Below are positions 55,923 through 63,143 of a DNA stretch of 64,000 bases, piece by piece (the stretch's first letter is position 1; each line of letters begins with the position of its first letter). This stretch comes from Streptomyces nodosus. GTDB lineage: Bacteria; Actinomycetota; Actinomycetes; Streptomycetales; Streptomycetaceae. The position numbers and the translations under genes are program-made. Below the pieces are notes generated by a model, which did not search any database, was not told where the DNA came from, and saw nothing but the letters and a program-made list of their open reading frames with translations. The stretch covers positions 2,072,501-2,136,500 of the forward strand of contig NZ_CP023747.1 of NCBI RefSeq assembly GCF_008704995.1, in the 5' to 3' direction.

Positions 55923-56951
55923 ATGACCACCGACACCACCACCAAGGACACGCCGGTGACCACCACCCCCGGCAACCCCGTCCTCGAAGCCCGCGGCGTC
56001 ACCATGCGCTTCGGCGGCCTCACCGCCGTACGCGGAGTCGACCTCACCGTCAACAGCGGCGAGATCGTCGGCCTCATCGGACCCAACGGCGCCGGCAAGA
56101 CCACCTTCTTCAACTGCCTCACCGGCCTCTACGTCCCCACCGAGGGCGAAGTCCGCTACCAGGGCCAGGTCCTGCCACCCAAGTCCTTCAAGGTCACCGC
56201 CGCAGGCGTCGCCCGCACCTTCCAGAACATCCGGCTCTTCGCCAACATGACCGTCCTGGAGAACGTGCTCGTCGGCCGGCACACCCGCACCAAGGAAGGC
56301 TTCTGGTCCGCCGTCCTGCGCGGCCCCGGCTTCCACCGCGCCGAAGCCGCCTCCAAGGCCCGCGCCATGGAACTCCTGGAGTTCGTCGGCCTCGCCCACA
56401 AGGCCGAACACCTCTCCCGCAACCTCCCCTACGGCGAACAGCGCAAGCTGGAGATCGCCCGCGCCCTGGCCAGCGAACCCGGACTGCTGCTCCTCGACGA
56501 GCCCACCGCCGGAATGAACCCCCAGGAGACCCGCGCCACCGAGGAACTGGTCTTCGCCATCCGCGACATGGGCATCGCCGTCCTCGTCATCGAGCACGAC
56601 ATGCGGTTCATCTTCAACCTCTGCGACCGCGTCGCCGTCCTCGTCCAGGGCGAAAAACTCATCGAAGGCGACAGCGCCACCGTCCAGGGCGACGAACGCG
56701 TGGTCGCCGCCTACCTCGGCGAACCCTTCGAAGGCGCCCCCGGCGACGAGGAGGTGGCCGAGGTCGAGAGCGCCGAGGCCGCACACGAACAGGCCGACGC
56801 GGCACCGGCCGAGGCGGAACCCGTCGACGCTGCACCGGCCGATGCGGCACCGACGGACGCCGCACCGACCGACGCACCCACGGAGACACCGGCCGACACA
56901 CCCGCCGAGGCCACCACGGACGCCGCGCCCGGCAAGGAGAACGACCGATGA
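55923..56951 (+). CDS. livG: Branched-chain amino acid ABC transporter ATP-binding protein (LivG type)
   Basis: This 342-residue ATPase has Walker A GPNGAGKTTFFNCLTG, the LivG-type ARTFQNIRLFANMTVLENVLVG Q-loop region, signature LPYGEQRKLEIARAL (YGEQR replaces SGGQ, typical of LivG), Walker B LLLLDEPTAGMNPQE and switch region IEHDMRFIFNLCDRVAVL. After the ABC module, about residue 275, an acidic Ala/Pro/Asp-rich tail of some 65 residues follows, made of loose DAAPTDAP-type repeats. Such tails are not part of the normal fold. Its stop overlaps the livF start (ATGA). Confidence 0.96.
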   Translation: MTTDTTTKDTPVTTTPGNPVLEARGVTMRFGGLTAVRGVDLTVNSGEIVGLIGPNGAGKTTFFNCLTGLYVPTEGEVRYQGQVLPPKSFKVTAAGVARTFQNIRLFANMTVLENVLVGRHTRTKEGFWSAVLRGPGFHRAEAASKARAMELLEFVGLAHKAEHLSRNLPYGEQRKLEIARALASEPGLLLLDEPTAGMNPQETRATEELVFAIRDMGIAVLVIEHDMRFIFNLCDRVAVLVQGEKLIEGDSATVQGDERVVAAYLGEPFEGAPGDEEVAEVESAEAAHEQADAAPAEAEPVDAAPADAAPTDAAPTDAPTETPADTPAEATTDAAPGKENDR

Positions 56952-57667
56952 CCGCACTGCTCGAAGTGGAAGACCTCCGCGTCGCCTACGGCAAGATCCA
57001 CGCCGTCAAGGGCATCTCCTTCACGGTCGAGGCCGGCCAGATCGTCACCCTCATCGGCACCAACGGCGCCGGCAAGACCACCACCCTGCGCACCCTCTCG
57101 GGTCTCCTCAAACCGGTCGGCGGCCAGATCAAGTTCAACGGCAGATCACTCAAGAAGGTCCCCGCCCACCAGATCGTCTCCCTGGGGCTCGCCCACTCCC
57201 CCGAGGGCCGGCACATCTTCCCCCGCATGACCATCGAGGACAACCTGCTCCTCGGCGCCTTCCTGCGCAGCGACAAACAGGGCATCGAAAAAGACGTCCA
57301 GCGGGCCTACGACCTCTTCCCCATCCTCGGAGAACGCAGAAAGCAGGCGGCCGGAACCCTCTCCGGCGGCGAACAGCAGATGCTCGCCATGGGACGCGCC
57401 CTGATGTCCCAGCCCAAACTGCTCATGCTCGACGAACCCTCGATGGGCCTCTCCCCCATCATGATGCAGAAGATCATGGCCACCATCGCCGAGCTGAAGG
57501 CCCAGGGCACCACCATCCTGCTCGTCGAGCAGAACGCCCAGGCGGCACTCTCCCTCGCCGACCAGGGCCATGTCATGGAAGTCGGCAGCATCGCCCTCTC
57601 CGGCACCGGACAGGACCTGCTCCACGACGACTCCGTGCGCAAGGCGTACCTCGGCGAGGACGACTGA
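56948..57667 (+). CDS. livF: Branched-chain amino acid ABC transporter ATP-binding protein (LivF type)
   Basis: This 239-residue ATPase pairs with LivG. Walker A is GTNGAGKTTTLRTLSG, the Q-loop segment LAHSPEGRHIFPRMTIEDNLLLGA, the signature LSGGEQQMLAMGRALM, Walker B LLMLDEPSMGLSPIMMQKI, and the switch VEQNAQAALSLADQGHVME. It starts within the last codon of livG, so coupling is tight, and it ends the operon; a perfect 16-bp hairpin follows at 57682. Confidence 0.97.
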   Translation: MTALLEVEDLRVAYGKIHAVKGISFTVEAGQIVTLIGTNGAGKTTTLRTLSGLLKPVGGQIKFNGRSLKKVPAHQIVSLGLAHSPEGRHIFPRMTIEDNLLLGAFLRSDKQGIEKDVQRAYDLFPILGERRKQAAGTLSGGEQQMLAMGRALMSQPKLLMLDEPSMGLSPIMMQKIMATIAELKAQGTTILLVEQNAQAALSLADQGHVMEVGSIALSGTGQDLLHDDSVRKAYLGEDD

Positions 57668-57681
57668 GCGACCCCACGACA

Positions 57682-57716
57682 AGGCCCGCGTCCCCGGACC
57701 CCGGGGACGCGGGCCT
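57682..57716. terminator. Bidirectional terminator between livF and the ANTAR regulator
   Basis: AGGCCCGCGTCCCCGG pairs perfectly with its complement over a three-base loop (16-bp stem). It lies between convergent genes and should serve both. Confidence 0.9.
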
Positions 57717-57746
57717 CACCCGTACAAGGGACGAGAACCGCCGGGC

Positions 57747-58397
57747 TCAGCCCTTCGCGGCCTTCTTCTCCTCGGAATCCTGGACGACCGCCTCCGCGAC
57801 CTGCCGCATCGACATACGCCGGTCCATGGACGTCTTCTGGATCCACCGGAACGCCGCCGGCTCGGTCAGCCCGTACTCGGTCTGCAGGATCGACTTCGCC
57901 CGGTCGACCAGTTTGCGGGTCTCCAGCCGCTGGGTGAGGTCGGCGACCTCCCGCTCCAGCGCCTTCAGCTCGGTGAACCGCGAGACCGCCATCTCGATCG
58001 CCGGGACGACATCGCTCTTGCTGAACGGCTTCACCAGATACGCCATCGCACCCGCGTCCCGGGCCCGCTCCACCAGGTCGCGCTGCGAGAACGCGGTGAG
58101 CATCAGCACGGGGGCGATGCACTCCTCGGCGATCTTCTCGGCCGCGGAGATGCCGTCGAGCTTCGGCATCTTCACATCCAGGATCACCAGGTCGGGACGG
58201 TGCTCACGCGCCAGCTCGACGGCCCGCTCGCCGTCACCGGCCTCTCCGACGACGGTGTAGCCCTCTTCCTCGAGCATCTCTTTGAGATCGAGCCGGATGA
58301 GCGCCTCGTCCTCGGCGATGACGACACGGGTGGTCATCGGAGGCACATGCGACGCGTCGTCGCCGGCGACGGGCTGGGGTGACTCGGACGCGGTCAC
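57747..58397 (-). CDS. ANTAR-domain response regulator (PdtaR-like)
   Basis: This 216-residue protein has a receiver domain at about residues 23-140: VVIAEDEALIRLDLKEML (acidic pocket), DLVILDVKMPKLDG (phosphorylated Asp), PVLMLTAFS (Thr) and AYLVKPFSKSDV (Lys). An ANTAR RNA-binding domain follows (DLTQRLETRKLVDRAKSILQ, then EPAAFRWIQKTSMDRRMSMRQVAEAVV). ANTAR proteins bind two-hairpin RNA motifs and prevent termination. It resembles mycobacterial PdtaR (Rv1626). The GTG at 58397 follows AAGGAGCCCGA; the partner kinase is not in the window. It has a 22-residue N-terminal extension. Confidence 0.94.
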   Translation of the reverse strand: MTASESPQPVAGDDASHVPPMTTRVVIAEDEALIRLDLKEMLEEEGYTVVGEAGDGERAVELAREHRPDLVILDVKMPKLDGISAAEKIAEECIAPVLMLTAFSQRDLVERARDAGAMAYLVKPFSKSDVVPAIEMAVSRFTELKALEREVADLTQRLETRKLVDRAKSILQTEYGLTEPAAFRWIQKTSMDRRMSMRQVAEAVVQDSEEKKAAKG

Positions 58398-58430
58398 TCG
58401 GGCTCCTTGTTTCAGGGCAGGCAGTACTGC

Positions 58431-58460
58431 TGACAAGAGCCTACCCAGCTACGGTAAGGT
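58431..58460 (+). promoter_or_regulatory. Candidate tRNA promoter
   Basis: TGACAA (58431-58436) and TAAGGT (58455-58460) are 18 bp apart, giving a start near 58467 and a 5' leader of about 33 bases before the tRNA. The -35 could also be read CTGACA with a 19-bp spacer. Confidence 0.5.
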
Positions 58461-58499
58461 GGTCAGGCGGCGGGTCGAGGCAAACCTTCGATTCGTTGG

Positions 58500-58575
58500 G
58501 CCCCGGTAGCCCAATTTGGCAGCAGGCAATGGATTCAAAACCCATACAGTGTCGGTTCGAGTCCGACCCGGGGCA
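58500..58575 (+). tRNA. Atypical tRNA with leucine (CAA) anticodon and short variable loop
   Basis: A full cloverleaf can be drawn: acceptor GCCCCGG/CCGGGGC, T8, D-arm GCCC...GGC with G18-G19, anticodon arm ATGGA-TTCAAAA-CCCAT, T-arm GTCGG-TTCGAGT-CCGAC and discriminator A. The anticodon is CAA (Leu, UUG). Two features are odd: the variable region is five bases (ACAGT), whereas bacterial leucine tRNAs have a long extra arm, and position 31-39 is an A-C mismatch. The CCA end is not encoded. All conserved T-loop and D-loop bases are in place, so it looks functional rather than decayed. Confidence 0.88.
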
Positions 58576-58606
58576 CTTTTCCTTAGTTTCCAAGGTCACC
58601 ATCTAG

Positions 58607-58642
58607 AAGCGGACGTTCACGTTCTCGTGAACCTCCGCTTTT
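58607..58642 (+). terminator. Stem-loop and T-run after the tRNA
   Basis: AAGCGGA-C-GTTCAC pairs with GTGAAC-C-TCCGCTT, one C-C mismatch in a 14-bp stem with loop GTTCTC, followed by a T-run. It ends the tRNA transcript and lies 40 bp before the next start codon. Confidence 0.82.
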
Positions 58643-58681
58643 CGCCGTACAAGGGCAGGACCGGCCACGGACAGTGGGCTC

Positions 58682-59455
58682 ATGTACGACGTGGGAACAC
58701 GCAAGCGAGCCCTCGCCCTGGTCGCTCAGGGGCGCAGCGTGAATTCGGTGAGCAAGCAGACGGGGATTTCCCGGGCAGCGATCCGCTCCTGGCAGATGCG
58801 CCTCGAACCTCTCGACCCGAGCCGCTCGGTGTCCTGCCCCCGATGCCACGACATCCCCGGCACACCTGACGAGCCTGCGTACGCCTACCTGCTGGGCCTC
58901 TACCTCGGAGACGGCTGTGTGAGCCGCCACCGGAGGGGCGTCTACTCCCTCCGCATCGCCTGCAGCGACACATGGCCCGGCCTCATCGACGCCTGCGCCG
59001 AAGCCATTCAGGCGGTACGCCCGGCCAACCGGGTCTGCCGTATCCAGCGACCCGGATGCCAGTACGTCACCTGCTTCAGCAAGCACTGGCCCTGCCTGTT
59101 CCCCCAGCACGGCCCCGGCAAGAAGCACGAGCGGCGGATCGCCCTCGAGCCCTGGCAGGGGGCCATCGTCAACGACCACCCCTGGGAGTTCGTCCGCGGG
59201 CTCATCCACTCCGACGGTTGCCGCATCACCAACTGGACCGAGAAGACCGTCGGGGGCGTACGCAAGCGCTATGAATACCCCCGCTACTTCTTCTCCAACA
59301 AGTCCGACGACATCCGCAGGCTGTTCACGGACACCCTCGACAAGGTCGGCGTCGAGTGGACCACCCTCGCCCGCGGCAGCGACCCGTTCAACGTCTCCGT
59401 CGCTCGCAAGTCCTCCGTCGCCCTGCTGGACGCCCATGTGGGGCCCAAGTACTGA
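58682..59455 (+). CDS. Free-standing HTH + LAGLIDADG-like protein
   Basis: This 257-residue protein begins with a transposase-like helix-turn-helix (about 5-45, RALALVAQGRSVNSVSKQTG then ISRAAIRSWQMRL), followed by a CPRC motif. The rest has two segments shaped like the LAGLIDADG helices of homing endonucleases: AYLLGLYLGDGCVSRH (about 65-80) and FVRGLIHSDGCRITN (about 170-185), each ending in the acidic Gly-Asp/Asp-Gly that would hold the metal. Intervening strands match the fold's beta saddle. It is not inside an intron or intein. It lies beside an unusual tRNA. Streptomyces copies are usually called HTH or hypothetical proteins. Activity is untested. Confidence 0.75.
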   Translation: MYDVGTRKRALALVAQGRSVNSVSKQTGISRAAIRSWQMRLEPLDPSRSVSCPRCHDIPGTPDEPAYAYLLGLYLGDGCVSRHRRGVYSLRIACSDTWPGLIDACAEAIQAVRPANRVCRIQRPGCQYVTCFSKHWPCLFPQHGPGKKHERRIALEPWQGAIVNDHPWEFVRGLIHSDGCRITNWTEKTVGGVRKRYEYPRYFFSNKSDDIRRLFTDTLDKVGVEWTTLARGSDPFNVSVARKSSVALLDAHVGPKY

Positions 59456-59472
59456 GGCCCGGCCGGTGGGGG

Positions 59473-60909
59473 TCACTTGGGGGTGTCGTCCTCGCCGATG
59501 TGGTGGACGCGGACCAGGTTGGTGGAGCCCGGGACCCCGGGGGGCGAACCGGCGGTGATCACCACGATGTCGCCCCGCTCGCAGCGGCCGTACTTCAACA
59601 GCAGTTCGTCGACCTGTTCGACCATCGCGTCCGTGGAGTCGACATGGGGGCCGAGGAAGGTCTCCACTCCCCAGGTGAGGTTGAGCTGGGAGCGGGTGGC
59701 CGGCTCGGGGGTGAAGGCGAGCAGCGGGATCGGGGAGCGGTAGCGGGAGAGGCGGCGGGCGGTGTCCCCGGACTGGGTGAAGGCGACCAGGAACTTCGCG
59801 CCGAGGAAGTCGCCCGTCTCGGCGGCCGCGCGGGCCATCGCTCCGCCCTGGGTGCGGGGCTTGTTGGTCTCGGTCAGCGGGGAGAGTCCCTTGGCGAGGA
59901 TGTCCTCCTCGGCCGCCTCGACGATGCGGGCCATGGTTCTGACCGTCTCGACGGGGTGTTTGCCGACGCTGGTCTCGCCGGAGAGCATCACGGCGTCGGT
60001 GCCGTCGATGACCGCGTTGGCGACGTCGGAGGCCTCCGCCCTGGTGGGGCGCGCGTTGTCGATCATCGAGTCGAGCATCTGGGTGGCGACGATGACGGGT
60101 TTGGCGTTGCGTTTGGCGAGGGTGATGGCGCGTTTCTGGACGATGGGGACCTGTTCGAGGGGCATTTCGACGCCGAGGTCGCCGCGGGCGACCATGATGC
60201 CGTCGAAGGCGGCGACGATCTCGTCGATGTTCTGGACGGCCTGGGGTTTCTCCACCTTGGCGATGACGGGGAGGCGGCGGCCTTCCTCGTCCATGATGCG
60301 GTGGACGTCCTTGATGTCCCGGCCGGTGCGGACGAAGGAGAGGGCGATGATGTCGCAGCCGGTGCGCAGGGCCCAGCGGAGGTCGTCCTCGTCCTTCTTG
60401 GAGAGGGCGGGGACGGAGACGGCGACGCCGGGGAGGTTGAGGCCCTTGTGGTCGGAGACCATGCCGCCTTCGACAACGGTGGTGTGGACGTGGGGGCCGT
60501 CGACGGAGGTGACCTCGAGGGTGACTTTTCCGTCGTCGACGAGGACGCGTTCTCCGGGGGTGACGTCGGCGGCCAGTCCGGGGTAGGTGGTTCCGCAGAT
60601 GTGGCGGTCGCCTTCGGTGCCTTCTTCGACGCTGATGGTGAAGGTGTCTCCGCGTTCAAGGAGTACGGGGCCTTCGGTGAATCGGCCGAGTCTGATCTTC
60701 GGGCCCTGAAGGTCGGCGAGGATTCCGACGCTGTGGCCGGTTTCGTCGGAGGCCTTTCTCACGCGCTGGTAGCGCTCCTCGTGTTCGGTGTGGCTGCCGT
60801 GGCTGAGGTTGAGGCGGGCGATGTCCATCCCGGCGTCGACCAGGGCTTTGATCTGGTCGTACGTGCCGGTGGCGGGGCCCAAGGTGCAGACGATCTTCGC
60901 TCGGCGCAT
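59473..60909 (-). CDS. pyk: Pyruvate kinase
   Basis: This 478-residue enzyme makes pyruvate and ATP from phosphoenolpyruvate. Landmarks are KIVCTLGPATG near the N-terminus, ARLNLSHG (about 30-38), ADLQGPKIRLG, KDEDDLRWAL, VIAKVEKPQAVQNIDEI (catalytic Lys/Glu) and MVARGDLGVEMPLEQVP (metal site). It ends with the allosteric C-terminal domain (GDIVVITAGSPPG). The minus-strand ATG at 60909 is preceded by TACGCT and six bases, a leaderless arrangement. The much longer open frame beyond it is not coding. It is convergent with the HTH/LAGLIDADG-like gene, 17 bp apart. Confidence 0.98.
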   Translation of the reverse strand: MRRAKIVCTLGPATGTYDQIKALVDAGMDIARLNLSHGSHTEHEERYQRVRKASDETGHSVGILADLQGPKIRLGRFTEGPVLLERGDTFTISVEEGTEGDRHICGTTYPGLAADVTPGERVLVDDGKVTLEVTSVDGPHVHTTVVEGGMVSDHKGLNLPGVAVSVPALSKKDEDDLRWALRTGCDIIALSFVRTGRDIKDVHRIMDEEGRRLPVIAKVEKPQAVQNIDEIVAAFDGIMVARGDLGVEMPLEQVPIVQKRAITLAKRNAKPVIVATQMLDSMIDNARPTRAEASDVANAVIDGTDAVMLSGETSVGKHPVETVRTMARIVEAAEEDILAKGLSPLTETNKPRTQGGAMARAAAETGDFLGAKFLVAFTQSGDTARRLSRYRSPIPLLAFTPEPATRSQLNLTWGVETFLGPHVDSTDAMVEQVDELLLKYGRCERGDIVVITAGSPPGVPGSTNLVRVHHIGEDDTPK

Positions 60910-61236
60910 GTTTCGAGCGTAGGCCTTACCGGTGGGTAGCGAATTGGTGCGACGTGTCCTCTCAACAACCTTTGGATGAAGCGTTATTGACAAGCGTTGA
61001 ATTGTGCGGTGACACGCTCCGATGAGCATCCCGGTGGGAATGGGGATGGATTTCCGGGGCGTGTCCCGCATTCTCGTCTTCTCGGGTGATCGCGCTCGCG
61101 CGTCTGCGCCGGGCCGGGACCGGCTCCTGCTGGTCATCGGATCGCAACCTTCGGGCTCTGTTGCGACCGATGACGATCGGCCAGAATCTACGCGCGTCAT
61201 TGCCCGTCGTCGCCCACCTCTCGAGGAGAACGAGAC
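60910..61236. other. Divergent regulatory gap between pyk and a 5'-nucleotidase
   Basis: No gene is evident in these 327 bp. The pyk side has a leaderless -10. On the plus strand a consensus TTGACA (60987-60992) lies between two AAGCGTT copies (60979-60985, 60992-60998), but no convincing -10 box follows at the right distance. The nucleotidase ribosome site (GAGGAG) is near 61226. Confidence 0.5.
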
Positions 61237-63060
61237 ATGCCGTTGAACCGCCGGAAGTTCCTGAAGCGATCCGCCATAACCGGGGCGGGGGTCGCGATCG
61301 CGGGTACGGCCGCGGTTCCCTCGGCCCAGGCCGCACCGGCGAAGAAGGGCCCCGAGCACCCCAAGAACCCCAAGGACGCCAAGCGCTGCTCCCTGACGGT
61401 GATGGGGACGACCGATCTGCACGGACACGTCTTCAACTGGGACTACTTCAAGGACGCGGAGTACTCGGACGCGGCGGGCAACGCCATGGGCCTGGCCCGG
61501 GTCTCGACCCTGATCGAGCAGGTCCGGAAGGAGAAGGGCCGCGACAACACGCTGCTGCTGGACGCCGGCGACACGATCCAGGGCACGCCGCTGACCTACT
61601 ACTACGCGAAGGTCGACCCGATCACGGCCAAGAAGGGCCCGGTCCACCCGATGGCGCGGGCGATGAACGCGATCGGGTACGACGCCGTGGCGCTCGGCAA
61701 CCACGAGTTCAACTACGGCATCGAGACGCTGCGGAAGTTCGAGTCGCAGTGCGACTTCCCGCTGCTGGGTGCGAACGCGCTGGACGCGAAGACGCTGAAG
61801 CCGGCCTTCCCCGCGTACTTCATGAAGACCTTCAAGGTGAAGGGCGGCCCCCCGGTGAAGGTCGCCGTCCTCGGTCTGACCAACCCGGGCATCGCGATCT
61901 GGGACAAGGCCTATGTCCAGGGCAAGCTGACGTTCCCCGGTCTGGAGGAGCAGGCGGCGAAGTGGGTGCCCAAGCTGCGGTCGATGGGCGCGGACGTGGT
62001 CGTGGTGTCGGCGCACTCCGGTACGTCCGGCACGTCGTCCTACGGTGACCAGCTGCCGTATCTGGAGGACGCGGCGGCCGAGGTGGCCAAGAAGGTTCCG
62101 GGTATCGACGCGATCCTGGTGGGTCATGCGCACCAGGAGATCCCGGAGCTGAAGGTCAAGAACGAGAAGACCGGGAAGACGGTTGTGCTGTCGGAGCCGC
62201 TGTGCTTCGCGGAGCGGCTGTCGGTCTTCGACATCACCCTGGTCTTCAACAAGGGCAAGTGGGACGTCGAGTCGGTCTCCGCGTCGCTGCGGAACGCCGC
62301 CACGGTCGCCGACGACCCGAAGATCACCAAGCTGCTCCGGGCGGAGCACGCCAAGGTCGTCGCGTATGTCAACCAGGTGGTCGGCACGGCGACCGAGACG
62401 CTGACGACGGTGGACGCCCGCTACAAGGACGCCCCGATCATCGACCTGATCACCAAGGTCCAGGAGGACGTGGTCAAGGAGGCGCTGGCGGGTACGGCGT
62501 ATGCCGCACTGCCGGTGATCGCGCAGGCGTCGCCGTTCTCGCGCACCTCGGAGATCCCGGCCGGCAAGGTGACGATCCGGGATCTGTCGAGCCTGTATGT
62601 GTATGACAACACGCTGGTCGCGAAGCTGATGACGGGTGCGCAGGTGCGGGCGTACCTGGAGTACTCGGCGGAGTACTACGTGCAGACGCCCGCCGGTGCG
62701 GCGGTCGACGTGGACAAGCTGACGAACGCGAAGAACCGTCCGGACTACAACTACGACTATGTGTCGGGGCTGCAGTACGACATCGATGTGGCGCAGGCGC
62801 CGGGTTCGCGTATCAAGAATCTGACGTACAACGGTGCGGCTCTGGATGACGCGCAGCAGTTCGTGATGGCGGTGAACAACTACCGCGCGAACGGCGGTGG
62901 TGACTTCCCGTACGTTGCTTCGGCTCAGGAGCTGTGGTCGGAGTCGACGGAGATCCGGACCCGGATCGCGGAGTGGGTGACCGCGAAGGGTGAGCTGGAC
63001 CCGAAGGACTTCTCTTCGGTGGACTGGAAGCTCACGCGGGACGGCGTCCCGATGTTCTGA
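61237..63060 (+). CDS. Tat-exported bifunctional 5'-nucleotidase/2',3'-cyclic phosphodiesterase
   Basis: This 607-residue enzyme should hydrolyse extracellular nucleotides. A twin-arginine signal is clear: NRRKFLKRSAITGAGVAIAG, with an AQA cleavage site near residue 32. The metallophosphatase domain carries the metal ligands TTDLHGHVFNWDYF, LLLDAGDTIQGTP, ALGNHEFNYG, VVVSAHSG and LVGHAHQEIPEL. The C-terminal 5'-nucleotidase domain (about 370-600) has the substrate-stacking YEYS-like region and FVMAVNNYRANGGGDFPYV. Its control may be phosphate-linked, but I saw no PHO box. The ATG follows GAGGAGAACGAGAC. Confidence 0.95.
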   Translation: MPLNRRKFLKRSAITGAGVAIAGTAAVPSAQAAPAKKGPEHPKNPKDAKRCSLTVMGTTDLHGHVFNWDYFKDAEYSDAAGNAMGLARVSTLIEQVRKEKGRDNTLLLDAGDTIQGTPLTYYYAKVDPITAKKGPVHPMARAMNAIGYDAVALGNHEFNYGIETLRKFESQCDFPLLGANALDAKTLKPAFPAYFMKTFKVKGGPPVKVAVLGLTNPGIAIWDKAYVQGKLTFPGLEEQAAKWVPKLRSMGADVVVVSAHSGTSGTSSYGDQLPYLEDAAAEVAKKVPGIDAILVGHAHQEIPELKVKNEKTGKTVVLSEPLCFAERLSVFDITLVFNKGKWDVESVSASLRNAATVADDPKITKLLRAEHAKVVAYVNQVVGTATETLTTVDARYKDAPIIDLITKVQEDVVKEALAGTAYAALPVIAQASPFSRTSEIPAGKVTIRDLSSLYVYDNTLVAKLMTGAQVRAYLEYSAEYYVQTPAGAAVDVDKLTNAKNRPDYNYDYVSGLQYDIDVAQAPGSRIKNLTYNGAALDDAQQFVMAVNNYRANGGGDFPYVASAQELWSESTEIRTRIAEWVTAKGELDPKDFSSVDWKLTRDGVPMF

Positions 63061-63084
63061 CGGTTCGCGGGCCTGCTTCTCGGC

Positions 63085-63117
63085 GGCGGCGACGGCCTTG
63101 CGGGCCGCGTCGCCGCC
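63085..63117. terminator. Stem-loop between convergent genes
   Basis: GGCGGCGACG (63085-63094) pairs with CGTCGCCGCC (63108-63117); three more base pairs continue after a two-base bulge. It can end the nucleotidase transcript and the one from the right edge. Confidence 0.75.
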
Positions 63118-63143
63118 GTTGTGTTCGCCGGTGGTTCGTGGTG

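Noticed and set aside
60910..61236. PHO-box repeats upstream of the 5'-nucleotidase
   Set aside because: The AAGCGTT pair does not match the GTTCACC direct repeats with 11-bp period used by PhoP.
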